Positions 27,716 to 35,151 of a stretch of DNA of 64,000 nt are shown here, one piece after another. The stretch comes from Niallia alba. Lineage in GTDB: Bacteria > Bacillota > Bacilli > Bacillales > Cytobacillaceae. Position 1 is the stretch's first letter, and each line of letters opens with the position of its first letter. The stretch spans positions 1,528,001 through 1,592,000 of the forward strand of contig NZ_JABBPK010000001.1 in the NCBI RefSeq assembly GCF_012933555.1. The letters run 5' to 3'. The translations under genes were made by a program, and so were the position numbers. A model generated the notes under the pieces. The model had not been told where the DNA came from. It did no database searches and worked only from the letters and a program-made list of their open reading frames with translations.

Positions 27716-28921
27716 ATGCAATCACCATTAAAAACGAATCCGATAGGTTCACAAAAAAAGAATTCCAGTAAATCACTTATTCAAATTAATTTCCGTCAAT
27801 ATAGTATGATTATCGCCTTAGTATTTATTATGGTATTTTTTCAAATTACTACAGATGGACTTTTATTAAAACCATTAAATATTACAAACTTAATCTTACA
27901 AAATAGTTATATATTGGTCTTAGCTGTTGGGATGTTGCTTGTTATCGTTACAGGGCATATTGATTTATCAGTAGGTTCGGTTGCTGCGTTTGTTGGTGCT
28001 ATCTCGGCGATTATGATGGTGAATTATGAAATGTCACCATTTTTGGCAATTGTTATTTCTTTAGTACTTGGAGCAGTTATTGGAGCATGGCAAGGGTTTT
28101 GGATTGCATATGTTCGAATCCCAGCATTTATTGTGACATTAGCAGGTATGCTGTTGTTTAGGGGATTAACAATGATTGTTTTAGAAGGGAAATCAATTGC
28201 TCCTTTTCCCGAATCCTTTCAAAAAATCAGTTCTGGATTTATTCCCGACCTCACTAGTGGTGGTTCTTTACACCTCTTAACAATATTAATTGGGATAGCT
28301 CTATCAATCGTTATTATTTTCTTCCAATGGAAAAATAGACGAAATCAATTAAAGCATCAATTTGAGGTTCAACCATTTGGGCTATTTGTATTAAAGTTAG
28401 TAGGTATGATAGTCATTCTAAATATCTTTACATTTGTACTAGCAACCTATGAAGGAATCCCCAATATATTAATTGTATTAGGTGTTCTTATTGTAATTTA
28501 TACATTTGTGACAAATAAAACAAAAGCCGGAAGACATATCTATGCTATCGGTGGAAATGAGAAGGCAGCATTGCTTTCTGGAATAAAAACGAAAAAGATG
28601 ACCTTTATGGTGTTTGTTAATATGGGTGTGCTGTCCGCATTATCGGGTCTATTATTCGCGGCACGATTAAATGCAGCCACACCAAAAGCGGGTAATCTAT
28701 TTGAACTTGATGCTATTGCAGCATGTTTCATTGGTGGCGCGTCCGCATACGGTGGTATTGGGACCATACCTGGAGCAATTATTGGTGGTTTAGTAATGGG
28801 AATCATGAATAATGGAATGTCATTAATGGGACTTGGAGTAGACTGGCAGCAAGGAATTAAAGGATTGGTACTTTTAGCTGCTGTAGCCTTTGATATTTAT
28901 AACAAAAACAAAGCTCAATAA
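27716..28921 (+). CDS. gguB: Sugar ABC transporter permease (GguB/MmsB type)
   Basis: The 401-residue protein has about ten hydrophobic segments. BPD_transp_2 features: LAVGMLLVIVTGHIDLSVGSVAAFVGAI near 65, PAFIVTLAGMLLFRGL near 138, and the C-terminal ACFIGGASAYGGIGTIPGAIIGGLVMG near 335. GguB proteins are about this long because of an extra central loop and helices (about 190-250), seen here. It starts six bases after gguA. Transport then ends at an ISLre2 insertion 63 bases downstream. Confidence 0.94.
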   Translation: MQSPLKTNPIGSQKKNSSKSLIQINFRQYSMIIALVFIMVFFQITTDGLLLKPLNITNLILQNSYILVLAVGMLLVIVTGHIDLSVGSVAAFVGAISAIMMVNYEMSPFLAIVISLVLGAVIGAWQGFWIAYVRIPAFIVTLAGMLLFRGLTMIVLEGKSIAPFPESFQKISSGFIPDLTSGGSLHLLTILIGIALSIVIIFFQWKNRRNQLKHQFEVQPFGLFVLKLVGMIVILNIFTFVLATYEGIPNILIVLGVLIVIYTFVTNKTKAGRHIYAIGGNEKAALLSGIKTKKMTFMVFVNMGVLSALSGLLFAARLNAATPKAGNLFELDAIAACFIGGASAYGGIGTIPGAIIGGLVMGIMNNGMSLMGLGVDWQQGIKGLVLLAAVAFDIYNKNKAQ

Positions 28922-29016
28922 ATTTTGGGGATAAAAAGATGAAGTAGGTCAAACCTAGTTTGTCTTTTTTTATGAGGAAAAAAGTATGAGTAAAATGTTT
29001 GTGGGAGATGTTGTAC

Positions 29017-29063
29017 CCTGTTTCTCAATGGATGGGGCGTAGATCCATCCATTGAGAAACAGG
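29017..29063 (+). other. 19-bp perfect hairpin between IS end and transposase gene
   Basis: The arms CCTGTTTCTCAATGGATGG and its exact complement flank a 9-base loop. It lies 109 bases before the transposase start and has no T-run. In other insertion sequences such hairpins block translation of transcripts that enter from outside. Confidence 0.75.
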
Positions 29064-29171
29064 TCACCAAACGGAAGTGCGGTAGATGGAAAATAAAATC
29101 AAATGAAAAAAGGACTCTCTTCTTGTATAGTAAAGTCTGCGAAAACCACAAATACAAGGAAGAGGAGTCCT

Positions 29172-30509
29172 ATGAAAAAAGATACCATACAATTACCCAC
29201 ATTAAAAGAACTGGAAAAAGATTTATTTGTTATGCTTCAAAAGACATTTGGTGAAGTTCTCACGAAGCAACTCGAAGAAATGGATCAACAGATTGCAGAA
29301 AATAGAGATAAAAAGAGATTTTACCTTCAGGATAAGCGAGCCGTAGAGATGGATACTTCATTCGGTTCTATTATCATCAATCGGAATTACTATAGGGACA
29401 GGGAAAAGGGTGGATACGTTTATCTCCTTGATCACTATTTAGAGTTTGAGGGGTCAAAAGGTTTCAGTCCCCTAGTTGAAACGATGGCAATGGAAATGGC
29501 AGTTCAAGGTACATCCTATCGTCATGCTTCCTCCATGATTGAGAAACTTCTAGGTTACAAAGTAATCAGCCATGAGACTATTCGTCAACACCTTCTACAA
29601 ACAGAAGTTACTTTCGTCAAGCCGACCGACCAATTGAGGAAAGTGCTCTTTGTAGAAGTAGACGGACTATATGTGAAAAGGCAACGTGGAAAACGACGTG
29701 GGCGGGAAGAAAAGATTGCTTCCGTACATGAGGGCTGGATAGTCAACGGGAAACGAACATCCTTAATCGCAAAACGTCACTATGTCCACAAAGGTAAAGA
29801 AGCGTTCTGGGAAGGATTTGAGCAGTTCTTAATAGATAATTACAACTACAATCCGAGTGAACATCACCTCGTAATTAATGGGGATGGAGCCCAGTGGATT
29901 ACGGCTTGTCAGGATCACTATAAGAATGCATTCTTTGTCATCGACCGATTCCATGTAGCTCGTGAGGTTAAAACGCTTTTCAAAGGCCATAAGAGATATA
30001 GAGTCATTCGTAAGAAACTGGCTCAATATGATGCGAAAGGATTCCTAGTGGAACTTAATAGTGCAGTTGGTACTCTTGAAAACGAAAAGAAAGAAGAACG
30101 GTTAGAAGAGTTCATACAACAGCTGTCAAAATATCCTCAGGCCCTTGGAGATTATCGCGAATGGTTGAAGGAAAAAGACATAGACACAAGCCACTATCGT
30201 CCAATGGGAAGTGCGGAAGGAACGATGAGTGTATTCGCTAAACGGCTTAAAAACGGCCGCAGCTGGTGCGATAAAGGAATACAAGCATTTATTGACTTTA
30301 TGGTTGGTATGAAGGATGAATTAGAAATCAAGACGATTTTAGGACGAATTAACCCTAACGATCAAACCGCTTCTGTTTCTCAGCCAAAATATTATGTGGA
30401 AAAGTTAAAGAGTTCAGTCGGAGAGCTAACAAGAAATAATTTATCATATTTAAATCGGCAAAAAGGAAAGCCGATATACCATGCTTTACAAGCCTTACGA
30501 GGTTTTTAA
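29172..30509 (+). CDS. ISLre2-family transposase (UPF0236)
   Basis: 445 residues from the ATG at 29172, where AGAGGAG is well placed; the ORF is open further upstream. The protein is intact and of the usual length. Family blocks: DTSFGSIIINRNYYRDREKGGY, FVEVDGLYVKRQRGKRRG, VINGDGAQWITACQDHY, FVIDRFHVAREV and PMGSAEGTMSVFAKRLKNGRSW, containing the Asp and Glu expected of a DDE-type enzyme. It catalyses movement of the element at 28984-30639. Confidence 0.92.
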   Translation: MKKDTIQLPTLKELEKDLFVMLQKTFGEVLTKQLEEMDQQIAENRDKKRFYLQDKRAVEMDTSFGSIIINRNYYRDREKGGYVYLLDHYLEFEGSKGFSPLVETMAMEMAVQGTSYRHASSMIEKLLGYKVISHETIRQHLLQTEVTFVKPTDQLRKVLFVEVDGLYVKRQRGKRRGREEKIASVHEGWIVNGKRTSLIAKRHYVHKGKEAFWEGFEQFLIDNYNYNPSEHHLVINGDGAQWITACQDHYKNAFFVIDRFHVAREVKTLFKGHKRYRVIRKKLAQYDAKGFLVELNSAVGTLENEKKEERLEEFIQQLSKYPQALGDYREWLKEKDIDTSHYRPMGSAEGTMSVFAKRLKNGRSWCDKGIQAFIDFMVGMKDELEIKTILGRINPNDQTASVSQPKYYVEKLKSSVGELTRNNLSYLNRQKGKPIYHALQALRGF

Positions 30510-30548
30510 AAAATGAAGGAAATGAACAAAAACAAAACTAAATTGTTT

Positions 30549-30563
30549 AGATAACGCTTTCAT
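30549..30563 (-). promoter_or_regulatory. cre-like sequence inside the ISLre2 right end
   Basis: Read on the minus strand, ATGAAAGCGTTATCT fits the cre consensus at every fixed position. It lies within the insertion sequence, so it arrived with it. Whether CcpA uses it near rhaR is unknown. Confidence 0.45.
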
Positions 30564-30741
30564 TTAGGTGGGAAATATAACTAAATAAGAGGGGAGTTTT
30601 TCTATCCAAAAAAAACTCCCACAAAAACTTGACTCAATCAGGAAAAAATCTTTATAGAAAATAAAACGACAAATATGCTATAGTAATAAGCATATAACAA
30701 CATAATCCCAAGAAAACAAAAATGGAGGGAGAACTTTAAAC

Positions 30742-31506
30742 GTGCTTGTAGCGGAAAGACGACGAAAAATTGTGGAGCTTGTAAATGAAAGACTAAGCAT
30801 TCGCGTAACAGAGCTTAGTGAGATTTTCTCTGTAACAGAGGAAACCATTAGAAGAGATTTAGAAAAGCTAGAACAGGAAAAACTCTTGATGAGGAGTCAT
30901 GGTGGTGCGGTGAGTGTCGAAAAAGAACCTGCAGATACTCCTTTTATCGTAAGAGAGGTTACGAATGCGGATCAAAAGAGAGCAATAGCTCGAGAAGCAG
31001 TAAAACATATTCAACCAGGAGAACAAATTATATTGGATGGCAGTACAACTGCTTGGTATATGGCAGCCCAATTACCTGATATGCCTCTTACTGTTATCAC
31101 TAATTCTATTAAGGTAGCATTGGAATTAAGTAAGAAAGAACAGATTAAAGTAATATCGACAGGTGGAATGCTTCTGTCAAAATCTTTATCTTATGTAGGA
31201 CCGCTAGCTGAGCGCTCCCTTGAGAGATATTATGTGAACAAGTTGTTTTTATCCTGTAAAGGGGTAGATGTGGTAAGCGGTTTAAGTGATGCGAATGAAT
31301 GGCAGGCACTATTAAAGAAACAGATGATGAATATTTCATCTGAGGTTACTCTCCTTGTAGATTCAAGTAAATTTGGAGTAAAAACTTTTGCTCATATTGC
31401 AAACCTTGATCAAATACAGCATGTTATTACAGATGAGCAGATTCCATCAGAATATGAAAATTGGTTTCAAGAAAAGAATATATCCTTTCAAATTGTTCAA
31501 TCATAA
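30742..31506 (+). CDS. rhaR: DeoR-family repressor of rhamnose genes
   Basis: 254 residues from GTG (GGAGGGAG upstream). The winged helix (about 1-57: ERRRKIVELVNERLSIRVTELSEIF then SVTEETIRRDLEKLE) is followed by the DeoRC sensor domain (about 75-230) with ILDGSTTAWYMAAQLP and the LLVDSSKFG block. B. subtilis RhaR (YulB) is a DeoR repressor that responds to L-rhamnulose-1-phosphate; context supports the same role. Candidate targets are the AAATAAACAAACATAT sites at 13828 and 33964. Its own promoter region is cut by the ISLre2 end. Confidence 0.88.
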   Translation: MLVAERRRKIVELVNERLSIRVTELSEIFSVTEETIRRDLEKLEQEKLLMRSHGGAVSVEKEPADTPFIVREVTNADQKRAIAREAVKHIQPGEQIILDGSTTAWYMAAQLPDMPLTVITNSIKVALELSKKEQIKVISTGGMLLSKSLSYVGPLAERSLERYYVNKLFLSCKGVDVVSGLSDANEWQALLKKQMMNISSEVTLLVDSSKFGVKTFAHIANLDQIQHVITDEQIPSEYENWFQEKNISFQIVQS

Positions 31507-31537
31507 AGGAAATGCAGTGTATAGATTTATAATAATA

Positions 31538-31584
31538 AAAGATAGTACTGACATTGATAAAAAATGTTGGCGCTATCTTTTTTT
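31538..31584 (+). terminator. Terminator of rhaR
   Basis: AAAGATAGT and GCTATCTTT arms, with a nested TGACATT/AATGTTGG stem, precede a long T-run. Confidence 0.85.
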
Positions 31585-31681
31585 TGTTTTGAATGATGGG
31601 GTTAATAAAGAAAATCAAAAACAAATCAAATAAAATTCACAAAAACTCCACATTTATCCCCTGTTTTTATTTTTGTTTTTG

Positions 31682-31710
31682 TTGACTTACTTTTGTTTCG
31701 AGCGTAATAT
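31682..31710 (+). promoter_or_regulatory. rhaD promoter
   Basis: TTGACT (31682-31687), a 17-base spacer and TAATAT (31705-31710). TTTTTGTTTTTGTT lies against the -35 box and CTTTTGTTTCG in the spacer. These resemble the AAACAAA-type words at the other rha promoters (on the opposite strand) and may bind RhaR. Confidence 0.65.
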
Positions 31711-31771
31711 AAAGATAAGAAAACAAGAATATAAAATACTAGAAAATTAGAGAATGAAGGAGTGAGAAAGA

Positions 31772-32608
31772 ATGGTAGCGACTATGCAAAAGAAAGATAT
31801 TATCGAAGCACCGTTTTTAAAAGAAATGTGTGAAGCAACTTTTAACATGTGGAATATGGGATGGGATGAAAGAAATGGGGGAAATATCAGTTATCTTTTA
31901 GATGAGGAAGTAGTGGAACAATATTTAGATGTTAAGCAAATTATCCGTTCCATTTCATTGAAGTTTCCAGTATCAGAATTAGCAGGAAAATATTTTATTG
32001 TTACAGGTTCTGGCAAGTATTTTAAAAATGTGAAAGAAGATCCTTCTAATACACTTGGGATTTTAAAAGTAGATGAAAGTGGAGAAAAAGTACACTTACT
32101 ATGGGGATTTGAGGATGGTTCCAATCCTACTAGTGAGTTACCTTCCCATTTTATGAGTCATATTGTGCGTTTACGAGTAGATCCTAATCATCGGATTATC
32201 ATGCACAATCATGCGACTAATATACTTGCCATGACATTTATTCATGACTTAGATGAAGCAAGCTTTACGAAAACCCTTTGGCAAATGTGTACGGAATGTA
32301 TTGTTGTTTTTCCTGATGCGATCGGCATATTGCCTTGGATGGTTCCTGGAACAGATGCAATTGGCGAAAAAACAGCGGAGAAAATGTTGGAGCATCGTTT
32401 AGTAGTTTGGCCGCATCACGGTATCTTCGGTGCTGGTTCCACAATGGACGAAACATTTGGTTTAATTGAAACAGCAGAAAAAGCTGCACAAATTTATACG
32501 ATTATCGGAGATGCCTCCAAGATAAAACAAACGATTACGGACCAGCAGCTTAAAGATTTAGCAGATGCATTTCAGGTAGTACCTAGAGAAGGTATATTAA
32601 GTGTATAA
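31772..32608 (+). CDS. rhaD: Rhamnulose-1-phosphate aldolase
   Basis: The 278-residue class II zinc aldolase splits L-rhamnulose-1-phosphate into DHAP and L-lactaldehyde. RhaD features: [17 protein letters not shown] at the N-terminus, [10 protein letters not shown] near 75, zinc-binding HNHATN near 147 and the third zinc His in [10 protein letters not shown]. Length fits the enteric RhaD (274). GAAGGAGTG precedes the ATG. With rhaEW it gives this organism two aldolases for one step; here it is paired with a reductase-type dehydrogenase 75 bases downstream, suggesting an anaerobic branch. Confidence 0.95.
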   Translation: MVATMQKKDIIEAPFLKEMCEATFNMWNMGWDERNGGNISYLLDEEVVEQYLDVKQIIRSISLKFPVSELAGKYFIVTGSGKYFKNVKEDPSNTLGILKVDESGEKVHLLWGFEDGSNPTSELPSHFMSHIVRLRVDPNHRIIMHNHATNILAMTFIHDLDEASFTKTLWQMCTECIVVFPDAIGILPWMVPGTDAIGEKTAEKMLEHRLVVWPHHGIFGAGSTMDETFGLIETAEKAAQIYTIIGDASKIKQTITDQQLKDLADAFQVVPREGILSV

Positions 32609-32683
32609 AAGAGGTGGGCATATTGCCCTTTCTTTATAAATTATTATGTGAAATGTTGAACAAATAAGAGGAGGTAAATAAAA

Positions 32684-33835
32684 ATGAGTGCACATGTCTT
32701 TTATGTTCCAAGTACAAATTTAATGGGAAGAGGTTGTTTACAGGAAGTAGGACCACAAATAGAAGAATTAGGATTAAAAAAAGCGTTGGTGGTAACAGAT
32801 ACTTTCCTAAATGAAAGCGGGATTGTGAGGAAAGTGAAAAAAGTATTGGATGATAGGCAAATAGACTATGCTGTTTATGCAGGAGTAAATCCTAATCCGA
32901 CTACAGCAAATGTATATAGAGGAGTAGAAGTATATAAAGAAAATGGATGCGACTTTATTGTATCTGTTGGCGGTGGATCTCCTCAAGATACAGCAAAGGC
33001 AATGGGTCTTTATGTAACGAATGGTGGGGATATTAAAGACTATGAAGGTGTAGGAAAAACATCAAAAAAATCAGTACCAATTGTAGCGATAAATACAACT
33101 GCCGGAACCTCAAGTGAATTTACTATTAACTATGTCATTACCGATGAAGAACGCCATGTCAAAATGGTAATGGTTGATAAAAATTGTCTTGTAACAATAT
33201 CAGTGAATGATCCCGAGCTAATGGTGGATAAGCCTGCTGCATTAACAGCTGCAACAGGAATAGATGCTTTAACACATGCGATAGAAGCAATTGTTACTCC
33301 AGGAGCATACGCAGTAACAGATGCTACTGCATTAGCTGCGGTAGAAAAAATATTCACCTATTTACCTCGTGCAGTGAAGGATGGATATGATATAGAAGCA
33401 CGTGAACAAATGGTATATGTAATGTTTTTAGCTGGTATGTCATTTAATAATGCAGGATTAGGATTTGTTCATGCTATGGCTCATCAACTTGGGGGTGTAT
33501 ATGATTTACCTCATGGTGTGTGCAATGCAATGCTCTTGCCTATTGTGGAAAGAGAAAATGCGAAGCGAGACCCGCATAAATTTCCAGCAATAGCAAAAGC
33601 AATCGGTATTTCCATTGAAGGAAAGACAGATAGCCAGTGTGCAGAAGAAGTCATTGCAGCAATTATAGAGCTTTGCCAAACGGTAGAAATTCCAGCAAGA
33701 TTATCAGAGTTAGGAGTAGAAGAGGTTGATTTGGAAAAACTAGCAAGCTTTGCTTTATTAGATGCATGTGCTCCTGGAAATCCATTTCAACCTACAAAGG
33801 AAGAAGTAATTTCTATGTTTAAAGAGATTTTATAA
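32684..33835 (+). CDS. Iron-containing alcohol dehydrogenase, probable lactaldehyde reductase
   Basis: 383 residues. Group III (Fe) alcohol dehydrogenase: N-terminal NAD site with SVGGGSPQDTAK, then INTTAGTSSEFT, GIDALTHAIEA with metal ligands, and GFVHAMAHQLGGVYDLPHG with the metal histidines. Relatives include FucO, YiaY and 1,3-propanediol dehydrogenase. Next to rhaD the likely job is reducing L-lactaldehyde to L-1,2-propanediol with NADH, complementing the oxidative route of RhaEW. GGAGG precedes the ATG. A strong terminator follows. Confidence 0.9.
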   Translation: MSAHVFYVPSTNLMGRGCLQEVGPQIEELGLKKALVVTDTFLNESGIVRKVKKVLDDRQIDYAVYAGVNPNPTTANVYRGVEVYKENGCDFIVSVGGGSPQDTAKAMGLYVTNGGDIKDYEGVGKTSKKSVPIVAINTTAGTSSEFTINYVITDEERHVKMVMVDKNCLVTISVNDPELMVDKPAALTAATGIDALTHAIEAIVTPGAYAVTDATALAAVEKIFTYLPRAVKDGYDIEAREQMVYVMFLAGMSFNNAGLGFVHAMAHQLGGVYDLPHGVCNAMLLPIVERENAKRDPHKFPAIAKAIGISIEGKTDSQCAEEVIAAIIELCQTVEIPARLSELGVEEVDLEKLASFALLDACAPGNPFQPTKEEVISMFKEIL

Positions 33836-33868
33836 TAATAGAATCGGTGTACCAGCACGATATTATAT

Positions 33869-33916
33869 AGAAGGAATTAGGTTGTATATTACGTTACTAA
33901 TTCCTTCTGTTTTTAT
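33869..33916 (+). terminator. Terminator after the rhaD operon
   Basis: AGAAGGAATTAG and CTAATTCCTTCT form a perfect 12-bp stem, followed by GTTTTTATTT. Confidence 0.9.
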
Positions 33917-33962
33917 TTATGCATAAAATTTGTGGATGTTCCAAATGAAACCCCAAAAAATA

Positions 33963-33996
33963 AAAATAAACAAACATATATTTTTTTGTTTATTTT
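33963..33996. promoter_or_regulatory. Palindromic operator candidate upstream of sensor triad 2
   Basis: AAAATAAACAAA (33963-33974) and TTTGTTTATTTT (33985-33996) are perfect 12-bp inverted arms. The left arm extends to AAATAAACAAACATAT, identical to the rhaEW promoter spacer. TATAAT at 34000-34005 may be the -10 box. It is a good candidate RhaR site. Confidence 0.65.
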
Positions 33997-34018
33997 TTAT
34001 ATAATAAAAAGAAAGCAC

Positions 34019-34071
34019 TTTATCTCACTCTTAACGGATAGTAAGATCCTACTGATAGAAGTTTCACTTTA
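34019..34071 (+). repeat. TTTATCCCACTCTTAACG-family repeat, copy C (short form)
   Basis: The head TTTATCTCACTCTTAACGGA joins directly to the tail CTGATAGAAGTTTCACTTTA with only a few bases between. It forms the 5' leader of the binding-protein gene at 34105. Confidence 0.7.
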
Positions 34072-34104
34072 TGTAGAGAGTAATGAAAGGTTAGGGGAAA
34101 AGAA

Positions 34105-35151
34105 ATGCAGCTAAAATCAATAATGGTACTTTTCATGCTTTTGATTATTGTAAGCGGATGCAGTTTCGATTCGTCTAATCAAAAATATGAAATTATTTAT
34201 CAGAATGATAGGCTTCAACCAAAAGAAGGGGAAAGGTCCGCAATAGAAAAGGAATATATGATTGCTGTTATACCAAAAGTAAGTGGAATTCCTTACTTTA
34301 ATGCAGTGGAAGAAGGAGTATTAGAAGCTGGGAAAGATTTGAATGTACATGTGTTATATGCAGGACCATTAATAGCAGATTGGCAGCAACAAGAACAACT
34401 TGTTAAGGAATATATAGAAAAAGAGGTTGATGCTATTGCTATTTCTGCAAATGATCCAGAAAAATTAGGTCCCATCTTAATGGAAGCAAAACAAAAAGGG
34501 ATTGTAGTTATGACATGGGACTCAGATACAAATGAAAAATTTCGAGAATATTTTGTTAGCTCAGTAGATCCAGAGACTTTAGGTAGACATGTGATGGATA
34601 CTCTGTCTTTAAATATGAAGGAAAAAGGTGCTTATGCCATTATTACCGGTTCCGATAATGCTGCCACTTTAAAGGAGTGGACGGAGTGGATGGTTATTCA
34701 ACAAGAAGAAAACTATCCTAAAATGAAGCTTTTGGAAGTAGAGGAATCAAATGATAACCCACAAAGAGCATATATGATTGCAAATGAATTGCTGGTGAAA
34801 TATCCAGATTTAAAGGGGATTATTGGAAGTTCTTCGGTAGGACCGCCAGCAGCTGCTCAAGCCGTAATGGATGCGAATAAAGTTGGAGAGATTGCTGTCG
34901 TTGGTTTATCAAGTCCTAATTTAGTACGTTCCTATTTAAAAAATGAAGCGATACAAATTAGCACTTTATGGAGTCCTAAAAAATTAGGCTATTTAACAGT
35001 TAGTGTAGCAAAAGAAATTTTATTAGGAAATGAAGTGACAGATAATAAGTCTTTTGAAAATGTCGGCATTATTAGAGTGAAAGACGATACGATTATTATG
35101 GGGCAGCCTATTGATTTTACAAAGGAGAATATCGATCAATATGATTTTTAA
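34105..35151 (+). CDS. Sugar-binding lipoprotein of sensor triad 2
   Basis: 348 residues. Lipoprotein signal with cysteine C19 (IVSGC). The mature protein is a type I periplasmic-binding fold: YMIAVIPKVSGIPYFNAVEEGVLEA, AIAISANDPEKLGPILMEAKQKGI, VVMTWDSDT, with resemblance to the RhaS/LsrB rhamnose or AI-2 binding branch. It overlaps the kinase gene at its 3' end, so it is probably the sensing partner of that kinase. It has no permease genes beside it. Rhamnose or a derivative is the likely ligand from location only. Confidence 0.87.
   Translation: MQLKSIMVLFMLLIIVSGCSFDSSNQKYEIIYQNDRLQPKEGERSAIEKEYMIAVIPKVSGIPYFNAVEEGVLEAGKDLNVHVLYAGPLIADWQQQEQLVKEYIEKEVDAIAISANDPEKLGPILMEAKQKGIVVMTWDSDTNEKFREYFVSSVDPETLGRHVMDTLSLNMKEKGAYAIITGSDNAATLKEWTEWMVIQQEENYPKMKLLEVEESNDNPQRAYMIANELLVKYPDLKGIIGSSSVGPPAAAQAVMDANKVGEIAVVGLSSPNLVRSYLKNEAIQISTLWSPKKLGYLTVSVAKEILLGNEVTDNKSFENVGIIRVKDDTIIMGQPIDFTKENIDQYDF

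Larger units (their letters stand above)
28984..30639 (+). mobile_element. ISLre2-family insertion sequence with 9-bp target duplication
   Basis: 1656 bases. The ends match as inverted repeats at about 19 of 24 positions: GTATGAGTAAAATG on the left, and GATTGAGTCAAGTT on the right read inward, then TTTGTGGGAG in both. AGGAAAAAA occurs directly at 28975-28983 and 30640-30648, a perfect 9-bp target duplication, so it is an independent, fairly recent insertion. It lies between gguB and rhaR. Confidence 0.9.

Noticed and set aside
33932-34114. 60-codon plus-strand ORF before triad 2
   Set aside because: It runs through the operator palindrome and repeat copy C and has no ribosome site.
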